NCBI RefSeq assembly: GCF_009765975.1
Contig: NZ_LMUJ01000065.1
Coordinates: forward strand, 1 to 64,000
Source of the DNA: Acidisphaera sp. S103
GTDB lineage: Bacteria > Pseudomonadota > Alphaproteobacteria > Acetobacterales > Acetobacteraceae
DNA: 64,000 bases
Direction: 5' to 3'
A model generated the notes under the pieces. The model worked only from the letters and a program-made list of their open reading frames with translations, did no database searches and was not told the DNA's origin. Of the stretch, positions 27,982 through 36,540 are shown one piece after another. Positions within the stretch are counted from its first letter, which is position 1. Every line of letters begins with the position of its first letter. Both the position numbers and the translations under genes were made by a program.

Positions 27982-29623
27982 ATGCCCGCCTCCGACATGC
28001 TGAAGCTCCCGCTAACCGGCAGCCATCTGTTCTACGGCGACAACCTGCAAATCCTCCGCACGCATATCCCTGAGGAGAGCGTGGACCTAGTGTATCTGGA
28101 TCCGCCGTTCAACTCAAACGCCACCTACGGCGTCCTTTTCAAAGAGCCGTCCGGTCAGCAGTCACAGGCGCAGATTGAGGCTTTCGAGGACACGTGGCAA
28201 TGGAACCTGGTCGCGGAGGCGGCATTCGACCAGGTCATGGAGAGCGGAAATACCGACGCCGCCGAAATGTTGCGTTCGATCCGGGTCTGCCTCAAGGATA
28301 ACGACATGATGGCGTACCTAGCCATGATGTCGGTGCGGATGCTCGAACTGCACCGCGTTCTCAAGCCAACCGGCACCATCTATCTGCACTGTGACCCAAC
28401 GGCGAGCCACTACCTCAAGATCCTAATGGATGCCGTATTCGGAGCAGATCGCTTCATGGCTGAAATTATCTGGCAGCGAACCAACTCGCGGGGCACGACC
28501 GGACGGTGGCCGCGGCTTCACGATGTAATCCTGAGCTATAGCAAAACCGACGAATTCAAATTCCAGCCGCTTCGGGTTAAGGCCGACAGCCGAAAGATGC
28601 CTCATACCCTCATCACCGGTTCCGACGGCAAAAAATACCAGACGTTCGAGATGACCGCGCCAGGAGCCACAAAGGACGGTGACAGCGGCAAGCCGTGGCG
28701 AGGTCATGATCCCAACAAATACGGACGCCACTGGGCCAACAACCACGCCACGATGGAGGAATGGGCTTTGGCGGGCGAGGTTCATTTCCCGCCAAAGGAT
28801 GGGTTCCCCCGCCGGAAGGATACGGTGCCATTCGACCCCGAGTTACGCCAGGTTGTGGTGGGTGACGTCTGGACGGACATTGACCGGTTAAATCAGACCG
28901 CACGCGAACGGCTTGGCTACCCCACCCAGAAGCCGGTCGCACTCCTTGAGCGCATCATCGCGGCGAGCAGCGGGCCGGGGTCTGTCATCCTAGATCCGTT
29001 CTGCGGCTGTGGGACGACGGTCCATGCCGCCCAAAAGCTCGGCCGCAAGTGGATCGGCAATCGACGTGACGCACTTGGCGATATCGCTGATCGAAAAGCG
29101 TCTCAAGGATGCCTTTCCCGCTGTTTCATATATCGTTCATGGCACCCCCAAGGACCTCGGCAGTGCCCAGGCTCTAGCGACTGCCGACAAATATCAGTTC
29201 CAGTGGTGGGCCGTGTCCCTGGTCGACGCCATCCCGTTCGGCGGCAAAAAGAAGAGGGCGGACGGCGGCATCGACGGCATCATCTACTTCAAGCCGGACG
29301 GCAAGACGACCGAACGTGTCCTGGTATCCGTGAAGGGTGGTGCGAATGTCGGCGTCAGCATGCTGAAGGACCTGATTACGACGGTATCCCATGAGAAGGC
29401 TAAGATTGGCGTCTTCATTACCCTGGCGCCGCCGACGAAGCCAATGCTTGTGGAGGCGGCGAAAGCTGGGTTTTACGAGCCGCCGCACCATCCGAAGGTG
29501 CCAAAAACCCAGATCCTGACGGTCGCTCAGCTTTTCGATGGCCATAAGCCGCAAATACCGATGGTCACCTCGGTATTCAAGAAGGCGGGGAAGGAGCAGG
29601 ACCCGCAACCCGCTCTCCTCTGA
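27982..29623 (+). pseudogene. DNA methyltransferase-restriction nuclease fusion, frameshifted
   Basis: The first frame, ATG 27982, encodes a beta-class methyltransferase: catalytic YLDPPFNSN at residues 38-46 and the cofactor motif DPFCGCGTT at 338-346. The reading frame then breaks within GRKWIG: an extra A at about 29059-29060 turns ATC GAC GTG into AATC GAC GTG. In the +1 frame the protein continues as DVTHLAISLIEKRLKDAF and then an Mrr-like nuclease domain with GGIDGIIYF and VLVSVKGG (D...xVK active site) to the stop at 29623. Intact homologues are about 545 residues and combine modification and cleavage. This copy is inactive for cleavage unless the indel is a sequencing error. Confidence 0.75.
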
Positions 29624-30030
29624 TTACCACCGCCTCTCTCTCACATCCGGCATCCCGAGCAGTGCCCCACACGGTAGACCGCCCCCAATCGTGGGGAAGA
29701 GACTGCATCCCCGAGACCTTTTCCGCTGCTCCGATTTTTGCGCTCGCCTTGGAGAACGTCTCGGCCGCCCTTTCCGCCTCTGCGCTGGCTTGCCGCAGAT
29801 CAAGAATCGAGGGCCGGGAGTCATCATCGTTCATGCTGCGCATCGTAGCGGCCCCAATACACCCAGGCCACTCCCCATGGCCCCTCGACGGTCAGTCCTG
29901 CCCGTAAACATCTTTTCTTTGCCGATCTGAATAATTGCAAAGAATTAATGTCCCGATGGTGACGGAAACCTAGCGATCAAGGCCGCCTCGATCATACCTT
30001 GAATCATAGAGTGATTTCGGAGCCACCCTT
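29624..30030. other. Intergenic region upstream of the SNF2 operon
   Basis: This 407-base region contains an AT-rich segment (about 29905-29960) that stands out from the GC-rich surroundings and probably holds the promoter of the SNF2 gene. A minus-strand open frame (about 29577-29831, starting MNDDDSRPSILDLRQ) could encode a small helical protein, but its 3' end runs into the nuclease gene. I do not call it. Confidence 0.35.
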
Positions 30031-32595
30031 ATGCAACTCATTTTTGAACCCGCCCGCGCTCGTTGGGAAGCAATCACGAAATTTGGTGAGGCCGCCGTCG
30101 AGGTCGCCAAGGCCGCCGGGTTCCGGTGGGACCGCAATGTTGTGCGTTGGCAGTCGGTTGATGCGCTGGCCGCCCTGAGGCTGCGCGAGTTCGCTGATGC
30201 TGCCACGCAAGCCAAGCTCAATGCCGCTGTCGAGGTCGCCAAGGCCGCCAAAGAGGCGAAGGCCCTAGCCGCCGCGGAAGCCGTCGCGGCGAGCCGGGCA
30301 ACAGATGCCGCAATCGAATTGCCGATTGCTGAGGGCCGGTCGTTTCTGCCCTACCAAAGGGCAGGAATTCAATACGCGCTCGGACGGCCGAACGTATTGT
30401 TTGGTGACGACATGGGGCTCGGGAAAACCGCTCAGGCCATCGGCATTGTCAACGCGGATGAGAGCCTGCGGAAAATTCTGGTCGTCTGCCCGGCTTCGTT
30501 GGCGAGGAACTGGGTTCGGGAGTTCGGCTTCTTCGGCAGCCGCGCGCTGACAATCGGGATTGCAACGACGAAATCGGTTCCGGACACAGAAATTGTTGTG
30601 GCTACCTACGATATCTTCAGCCGGAAAACAGTGGCATCCCAGGCAATCCTGGCGATTGTATGGGATGCCTTGGTCCTGGACGAAGCGCACTACCTAAAGT
30701 CGCGCGATGCCGCGCGCACCCAAGTGATCCTCGGTGGCGGAAAAGAGCGCCATCCGGGCATCCGCGTTAGCAAGCGTAGGATTTACCTCACCGGCACCCC
30801 GATCACCAACAGACCCATCGAGCTCTGGCCGCTATTGCGTTCGCTGGCGCCCGCAGAATTCGGCGACATGATTGCCTACGCAAAACGCTACTGCGACGCG
30901 ACCCGTGGCCGTTTTGGCTGGGATTTCTCTGGTTCCAGCAAGCTGGATGAGCTCCAAGACCGCCTGCGCGCGACGATCATGGTTCGCCGCCTGAAGAAGG
31001 ACGTGTTGACCGAACTCCCGGCCAAGCGCCGCCAAATCATTGAACTGGCCGCCGACACACCCGCACTCCGTGCCGTCCTCAAGCTCGAAGCCGAGACCGA
31101 GAAGCGCACCGAAGGCGAAGTAACCCGCCTGCGCGCCGCTGTTGCTGCGGCTTCAGCCGACCCGGACGCATACAAGGCGGCCGTTCTCGCACTGCGCGCC
31201 GGACAGCAGGTCGCGTTCACTGAAATGAGCCGGTTGCGCCACGAAACGGCGGTCGCTAAGGCACCAGTCGTCGCCGCTCATGTCCGCGATGCCGTCGAGG
31301 CTGGTGGCAAAATCATCGTTTTCGCGCACCACCAGGATGTTGTGGATCACCTCCGCACCGCGCTGGCTGACCTTGGTGTGGTGTCCATCACCGGCGATAC
31401 AGCTTCCAATAAGCGTCAGGCCATCGTCGACCAGTTTCAGACCGACGACAAAATCCGCGTGTTCATCGGCAACATCCAAGCTGCCGGTGTCGGCATCACA
31501 TTAACGGCCAGCGCGCATGTTGTTTTCGCTGAGCTCGACTGGGTCCCAGGCAACCTGAGCCAGGCCGAAGATCGGGCGCACCGCCTCGGCCAGCGGAACG
31601 CAGTTCTTGTTCAGCATCTTGTTTTGGAGGGCAGCGTTGACGCTCGGATGGCCGTGACCGTGACCAGCAAACAGGCCGTAATCGACGCCGCCCTCGACAC
31701 CATCGAAGATCCCATCGAACGCGAGGCCCGGATCGCCTCCGTGCAAGCGCAGTTCGACGCCGAAGTTGACGCGGCGCTGGCTGAGGTCAAGGTTCAGGAA
31801 GCCGAAGCAGCGGAACGCGAAGCGCGCCGGGCCGAGGATCGGGCGGTCGTTGCTGAAATTCGGGCGGCTTACGAGGCCGAGCGGGCGGCTGAACGTGGAT
31901 CCAGGATTGCGGCGAGCATCGCCAGCGCGGCCGCCGGGCTCGGCGATGTTCGGGGGCCGACCGACGAGCAAACGCTGGCAATCCACACGTGCCTGCAGGC
32001 GCTGGCGGAGCTGGACCCGGACGGCGCCACCGAGATCAACGGCCAGGGCTTCAGTAAAGTGGACAGCTACCACGGACGCTACCTCGCCCGCCTGCCGGTG
32101 CTCTCGGAGGTCGATGCTATCGTCGGCCGCGAACTCGTTCGCCGGTATCAGCGTCAACTCGATGCCGAACCGGTCGCGCGGGCGTTGGGCGAGCCGGTGC
32201 GTGAGCGTCCGGTAGCACGGGAGCAGACTCCCCAGGTAGCCGATAGCATCGAAGGAATTTCCGTCACCACCGTTACAGATTTCCCGGCAACGCCCGAAAC
32301 CGCCGCCAACGACGATCAGCCGGTCGCCGAGGAACCGCAGCCGGTCTCCGAGGCAGTGGTCAAGCGCGGCCGCGGTAGGCCAACCAAAGCCAGCTTGGGA
32401 GAGGTCGCGTTGTCCCAGGTTGAGCGGAACCGGCTCTATCGGAAATCCAAGAAGCTGGTCGCCGTCGAGGTCCCCGGCAGCCTCGCAGAACGGCTCCGTG
32501 CCGCCAGGGACACCCGCGGTCTGACTACGGAACAGCTTCTGGCGGCTGCCCTGGACGCTCTCGAGGCGGCGAAAATGGATCGGCAGGCGGCATGA
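30031..32595 (+). CDS. SNF2-family helicase with AT-hook and ribbon-helix-helix-like tail
   Basis: This 854-residue protein has a short N-terminal module (FRWDRNVVRWQSVD, reminiscent of small DUF5710-type modules) and a helical AAVEVAKAA repeat. A SNF2 ATPase follows: Walker A GDDMGLGKTAQ near residue 125, DEAH in LVLDEAHYLKS near 222, and YLTGTPITN. The helicase C lobe has VSITGDTASNKRQ and AEDRAHRLGQRNAVLV (motif VI). After a coiled-coil rich in Ala/Glu/Arg, residues about 775-850 hold an AT-hook (RGRGRP) and a ribbon-helix-helix-like segment (LVAVEVPGSLAERL). Its stop overlaps the next ATG by 4 bases. SNF2 enzymes translocate on duplex DNA, and an anti-mobile-element role is inferred from context. 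Confidence 0.85.
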   Translation: MQLIFEPARARWEAITKFGEAAVEVAKAAGFRWDRNVVRWQSVDALAALRLREFADAATQAKLNAAVEVAKAAKEAKALAAAEAVAASRATDAAIELPIAEGRSFLPYQRAGIQYALGRPNVLFGDDMGLGKTAQAIGIVNADESLRKILVVCPASLARNWVREFGFFGSRALTIGIATTKSVPDTEIVVATYDIFSRKTVASQAILAIVWDALVLDEAHYLKSRDAARTQVILGGGKERHPGIRVSKRRIYLTGTPITNRPIELWPLLRSLAPAEFGDMIAYAKRYCDATRGRFGWDFSGSSKLDELQDRLRATIMVRRLKKDVLTELPAKRRQIIELAADTPALRAVLKLEAETEKRTEGEVTRLRAAVAAASADPDAYKAAVLALRAGQQVAFTEMSRLRHETAVAKAPVVAAHVRDAVEAGGKIIVFAHHQDVVDHLRTALADLGVVSITGDTASNKRQAIVDQFQTDDKIRVFIGNIQAAGVGITLTASAHVVFAELDWVPGNLSQAEDRAHRLGQRNAVLVQHLVLEGSVDARMAVTVTSKQAVIDAALDTIEDPIEREARIASVQAQFDAEVDAALAEVKVQEAEAAEREARRAEDRAVVAEIRAAYEAERAAERGSRIAASIASAAAGLGDVRGPTDEQTLAIHTCLQALAELDPDGATEINGQGFSKVDSYHGRYLARLPVLSEVDAIVGRELVRRYQRQLDAEPVARALGEPVRERPVAREQTPQVADSIEGISVTTVTDFPATPETAANDDQPVAEEPQPVSEAVVKRGRGRPTKASLGEVALSQVERNRLYRKSKKLVAVEVPGSLAERLRAARDTRGLTTEQLLAAALDALEAAKMDRQAA

Positions 32596-33974
32596 AGTCA
32601 CCATGGGGCCATCGGCTTTGGTCCCCATGGGCAAAAAGGGCAGTTGGCTTGGAGATGGAGATGACGATGCCTGAAGAGAACAAGTGGTCGGCCCCGGCTG
32701 AGCATCCGGATATCACGCTCGCAAGCATTGCAGCAGTCGCATGGGTCGTAGACGTTGTCTGCTATCAGTATTCTTCCGAAGTATCTGAAGAAGATTTTAA
32801 TGTCTTCAAGCGCTTATCGCGGAAGCCGCTGACCGCGGGGGAGGCTCTGGACTGCCAGGGGCGCATCCGGCGGTATCGCAACCCAGTTCTTGAGACCCTC
32901 GCGCCGTCGCTCATGTCGCTAGCAATGGGCGAGCCTGCGCCGTATTGGGACGACCACAATATACGCGCGCCCGATGAAAACAGGATTAGAGAGATCAAGG
33001 GCGTTCCGGTGTTCTATTCTGTAACGGCTTTGTTGCAGGCCCTGAAAAGCCAGCAGCTACCATTGCAGGGGGGCGGTTATAAAACACAGCGGGATGTTTT
33101 TCGGTGGCACTCAGAAGGACAGCGCAAGAAAATTCTTAAAGGAAAACTAACACGTCTTGTAGATGGTGAAACTTACGCAGACAACCGTTACGTCTATTCT
33201 CTGCACAAGGGGCGGGAATCGTGTGGGTATTTGGCTGCGCGGCTATTAGCTAAGGCGGCGATTGAGACCGTTATCAGATCGAGAGAAATTGGGGGGCGCC
33301 AGGTGTCGACTTCGGACGCTGAGCTAGCCCGGCTGACTGGGCTGCCCGTCACGGAGATCAGGTCTGGATTCGAGAGCCCCGCATTCAGTGTCTTTTTAGA
33401 GCAACTCAGCCCAGGGGAACGTGACAGGGCTGAGAACGGGGAAATGGTTTTTCTCAGTGATCGCAATGACAAAGTCGCACGCGACTGCCGCCTAGAAGGT
33501 CTGTGGCTCTACGAACTGTTCACGGGGCCGCGTGGCGCTGCTTACCTCGCAACGCGAATAGTCCGCGAACCGGGGGTCGCCGACATCACTCTAGACCCCG
33601 CTCCGGCCGCCCCCGCTCCAGCCGATCCTCCGGAGGTTGAGGCGTCCGGTCCGGAAACGGCGGCCGAACCGGCTCAAGAGATTTCCGTCAACATGGGGAC
33701 GGAAATCGGAGAGGCCTCCGGTGAGCCTACGGGCCAGCAGTCAAACTTAGAGCCGACCGAACCTGCACACCGCGGCCGTGGCCGCCCGCCCAATGGCACG
33801 ACGGCGATGAGCAAGGCGGAGCGCAACAAAAAATGGCGCAAAGACAATCGCATTGTGGCCATTGAGGTCCCGCAAGCCCTCGTTGATCGTCTCAGGCACC
33901 TGCGGAAACGGCACGGCGGCTCGACGGCGGAACTGCTCGCGACGGCCTTGAATGCCCTGGAACGCCTGAGTTAA
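32592..33974 (+). CDS. Unknown partner of the SNF2 helicase sharing its C-terminal tail
   Basis: This 460-residue protein begins at ATG 32592 (ATGA overlap with the helicase stop). Internal starts near 32652 or 32667 are possible because the first 20 residues are atypical. Residues about 40-320 are of unknown fold and include a GLPVTEIRSGFESPAFSVF region. A Pro/Ala/Glu-rich linker (about 335-395) leads to an AT-hook (RGRGRPP) and then ERNKKWRKDN plus IVAIEVPQALVDRL and a helical end. This is the same layout and similar sequence as the last 75 residues of the helicase. The shared tail suggests the two proteins bind the same DNA or dimerise through it. Confidence 0.72.
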   Translation: MKSPWGHRLWSPWAKRAVGLEMEMTMPEENKWSAPAEHPDITLASIAAVAWVVDVVCYQYSSEVSEEDFNVFKRLSRKPLTAGEALDCQGRIRRYRNPVLETLAPSLMSLAMGEPAPYWDDHNIRAPDENRIREIKGVPVFYSVTALLQALKSQQLPLQGGGYKTQRDVFRWHSEGQRKKILKGKLTRLVDGETYADNRYVYSLHKGRESCGYLAARLLAKAAIETVIRSREIGGRQVSTSDAELARLTGLPVTEIRSGFESPAFSVFLEQLSPGERDRAENGEMVFLSDRNDKVARDCRLEGLWLYELFTGPRGAAYLATRIVREPGVADITLDPAPAAPAPADPPEVEASGPETAAEPAQEISVNMGTEIGEASGEPTGQQSNLEPTEPAHRGRGRPPNGTTAMSKAERNKKWRKDNRIVAIEVPQALVDRLRHLRKRHGGSTAELLATALNALERLS

Positions 33975-34187
33975 ATTGCGTTAGGTCAGCCGTCACACCC
34001 ATTGACGATTGTGCGGCGTGATATCTACTCTCGTGACAGGGGCAACCTTTGCCTCCCCACTGTGAGCCGACGCCGTCGCTGCAATCCTGCGGCGGGTGTT
34101 GTGTCCGCGTGCAGAGAGGTACCCTTCCAGGCGAGGATCGTTTCCTAAGGCGATCTGCCCCGCTCCGACCTTCAGCCCGCGCTTCTG

Positions 34188-34217
34188 AACCCCCGCGGCC
34201 CGCGCTCTGGGGGTTTT
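34188..34217 (+). terminator. Intrinsic terminator after the SNF2 operon
   Basis: A stem AACCCCC (34188-34194) pairs with GGGGGTT (34209-34215), with a GC-rich loop and a TTTT run continuing to 34217. It lies between the SNF2 two-gene operon and the tandem GNAT gene, both on the plus strand, so it would separate the two transcripts. Confidence 0.5.
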
Positions 34218-34244
34218 GCTTTGCCCTTCTCTCAGGAGACGACC

Positions 34245-35246
34245 GTGCGGAATCAGCCTTCACCATTGGAGAACTTGGCCCGCCTTGCGCCTCTGACTGA
34301 CAAGGCCCGTGCGGGCTTGCGTCGCGCGACTCCGGCGGACGCCGCGGCTGTCCACGATCTCACACGAGCGGCTTATGCCCAATGGGTGCCGGTCATTGGC
34401 CGGGAGCCGAGGCCGATGACCGCCGACTACGGCGTTGCGGTTCGCGACCACATGGTGGACCTGCTGCATCTTGACGGCGAACTAGCGGCGCTGATCGAGA
34501 TGCGGCCCGAAGTTGACCACCTTCTCATCGTAAATGTAGCAGTATCGCCCGCCCACCAGGGCCAAGGATATGGCCGCGCCCTTCTAGTTCACGCAGAAGA
34601 ACTCACCCGTTCACTCGGATTAGAGGAGGTACGTCTCTACACGAATGGTAGCTTTACCAACAACGTGAAACTCTACAAGAGCGTCGGATACCGAATTGAC
34701 CGCAAGGAGGTTCATCCACAACTCGGCGCGGCCGTGTATATGAGCAAGCGCCTCCTCCCGGTCTCACCGCCTCCCCTAACTGAAGCTATCCGTGCAGGCT
34801 TGCGTCGTGCGACTCCGGCGGACGCCGCGGCTGTCCGCGATCTCACGCGGGCAGCTTATGCCCAGTGGGTGCCGGTCCTCGGCCGAGAGGCAAAGCCGAT
34901 GACCGCCGACTACGACGTTGCGGTTCACGACCACATCGTGGACATGCTGTATGTGGACGGGGAACTGGCGGCTCTGATCGAGATGTACCCCGAAACCGAC
35001 CACTTACTCATCGTGAACGTTGCGGTGTCGCCCGCCTGCCAAGGCCACGGATATGGCCGTGCCCTTCTGGCACACGCAGAAGAATTCACCCGCTCGCTCG
35101 GTCTGGGGGAGATGCGCCTCTACACAAGCAACCAACTAACCGGAAACGTGAAGCTCTATGAACGGGTGGGCTACAAGGTGGACCGGGAGGAGGAAGCCGC
35201 TCCGCATCTCGGTGTCTTTGTGTACATGAGCAAGCGTCTTGTTTGA
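34245..35246 (+). CDS. Tandem-duplicated GNAT acetyltransferase (two domains)
   Basis: The protein is about 333 residues if begun at GTG 34245, which has a good AGGAG site 7 bases upstream. An upstream in-frame TTG at 34221 lacks this. The protein consists of two near-identical GNAT domains (about residues 20-165 and 180-325). Each has RRATPADAAAV at its start, LLIVNVAVSP, the acetyl-CoA loop (QGQGYGRALL in copy 1, QGHGYGRALL in copy 2), and VKLYxxVGY near its end. Substrates of such GNATs are often antibiotics, toxins or small amines. The duplication is in frame and recent, since the DNA copies are still highly similar. Confidence 0.85.
   Translation: MRNQPSPLENLARLAPLTDKARAGLRRATPADAAAVHDLTRAAYAQWVPVIGREPRPMTADYGVAVRDHMVDLLHLDGELAALIEMRPEVDHLLIVNVAVSPAHQGQGYGRALLVHAEELTRSLGLEEVRLYTNGSFTNNVKLYKSVGYRIDRKEVHPQLGAAVYMSKRLLPVSPPPLTEAIRAGLRRATPADAAAVRDLTRAAYAQWVPVLGREAKPMTADYDVAVHDHIVDMLYVDGELAALIEMYPETDHLLIVNVAVSPACQGHGYGRALLAHAEEFTRSLGLGEMRLYTSNQLTGNVKLYERVGYKVDREEEAAPHLGVFVYMSKRLV
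34311..35246 (+). repeat. In-frame 483-base tandem duplication within the GNAT gene
   Basis: Copy 1 begins at 34311 (GCGGGCTTGCGTCG) and copy 2 at 34794 (GCAGGCTTGCGTCG), an offset of 483 bases or 161 codons. Long stretches are identical or differ by single, mostly third-codon-position bases, for example over CGACTCCGGCGGACGCCGCG. Divergence is higher in the second half of the unit. Confidence 0.85.
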
Positions 35247-35285
35247 CCGCCTCATAGGCGCCGTTTGGCTTTGGGAAGCGGAACC

Positions 35286-35495
35286 GATCGTGAGGAACCC
35301 GCAATGGTCGGCCGTGGCTGCGCCCTCTTTCACCTTCCGAGCGGATGCCCACCCGCGAACGAAAATCCCTGCGAAGCACGCTAACGGCCGGGCCTCGGCC
35401 TCGCCGAACCACACTGGCGCGCGGTCGCCGAACGTTCCGTTGTCGGGCTCCGTAAACGATGTGAAAGGCACAGCTGACACCGGCTTTCGATCCCC
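35286..35495 (-). pseudogene. Decayed fragment of an SRAP (YedK-like) gene
   Basis: The minus-strand translation contains [42 protein letters not shown] and GFLTI. These match the middle of the intact SRAP protein at 51017-51688 almost residue for residue. The N-terminal catalytic Cys region, the NIRNT region and the C-terminal HPKAMPVIL segment are absent, and the flanking frames are disrupted. It is therefore a remnant of a second copy, abutting the 3' end of the tandem GNAT gene. Confidence 0.8.
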
Positions 35496-35630
35496 AGAAC
35501 CGCGCAACAGGCGTTGCTCGAGCGGACATGGCGCTCGCCCTTTGGCATGCTGCGCTTCTCGGCCCAGCGCCGACTTGGAGGACACCGGTGGGAGATGATA
35601 CCGGCCCTGACCATCCTGACTCGATGAGCA

Positions 35631-36377
35631 TCAGCCCTTCTGATGAAGGTAGATGCGGGGCGGCGCCCCGAGGACGCGCTTGAACATTGCGGTGAACGCG
35701 GCTGGATTGTTGTAGCCGAGGTCGACAGCGACCACGGTGACAGGTTCACCTGCCAACAGACGAGGCAAGGCATTTATAAGACAGGCCTGCTGGCGCCAAG
35801 CCATGAATGTTAAACCGGTCTCGTTCCGGAACAGCCGCGTGAAGGCGCGGCGGCTCATTCCAAGAAGATCACTCCACTCCTCGATCGTCTCATGCACCAT
35901 CGGCTTCAGGAGAAATTGTTGACAGCACTCGGCGAGGCGTTGATGCATCGGGAATGGCAGAGAGAGCGGCAGCGCCGGTAGTCGCCGCATCTCGTGCTGA
36001 ATAAGCGCCATCAATGCTCCAGCACGACTGCTCGGATCGTATTCCGAGGGAAGATCCAGAACTTCGTCTATCAGGCTCCGCATGAGCCTCGATACAGAAA
36101 CGATTTGGCACTGCCCAGGCATGTCGGTGACCATATCCGGTTCCAGATAAAGACTATAGAGAGTGACTGCGCCAATCATGCGCACATCGTGCATGATGCC
36201 CGCCGGTATCCACATCCCGCGTTGCGGGGGCATCACCCAGGAATGCTGCGGCGTCGCAAGCGCCAGCGCCCCCGAGGCGCTGAAGATCAACTGGCAGCGC
36301 CGGTGCTGGTGGGGCGCGATCACGTGACCGTCCGGGAACTCTTCACCCACCGCGATCAATGGACGGATATAGGTCAT
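35631..36377 (-). CDS. AraC-family transcriptional regulator
   Basis: This protein is 248 residues from ATG 36377; an in-frame upstream start at 36491 would add 38 residues. The N-terminal cupin-like sensing domain shows HQHRRCQLIFSASG and PPQRGMWIPAGIMHDV. The C-terminal double helix-turn-helix includes MSRRAFTRLFRNETGLTF and the AraC signature VDLGYNNPAAFTAMFKRVLG. It is divergent from the Fsr-like transporter gene, with a 163-base shared promoter region at 36378-36540. It is therefore the likely local regulator of that pump, responding to an unknown small molecule. Confidence 0.88.
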   Translation of the reverse strand: MTYIRPLIAVGEEFPDGHVIAPHQHRRCQLIFSASGALALATPQHSWVMPPQRGMWIPAGIMHDVRMIGAVTLYSLYLEPDMVTDMPGQCQIVSVSRLMRSLIDEVLDLPSEYDPSSRAGALMALIQHEMRRLPALPLSLPFPMHQRLAECCQQFLLKPMVHETIEEWSDLLGMSRRAFTRLFRNETGLTFMAWRQQACLINALPRLLAGEPVTVVAVDLGYNNPAAFTAMFKRVLGAPPRIYLHQKG

Positions 36378-36540
36378 CGACGGCCCCCACAAAAAGCACC
36401 CAAGGTGATGGCCCACTCTCGTAAGAATTAGGCCTGATTGCGGTGGCAGGCCTGATCTACTGTCTATAGTCTGAATTTCTGTCACGCACAAGATACCTTT
36501 GTGTGGACTAGCTCTCCAGTAATCAGGAAGGTTCGTTCCT

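Noticed and set aside
35086-35631. Minus-strand frame of 181 codons
   Set aside because: Overlaps the GNAT gene and is the alternate frame of the SRAP remnant.
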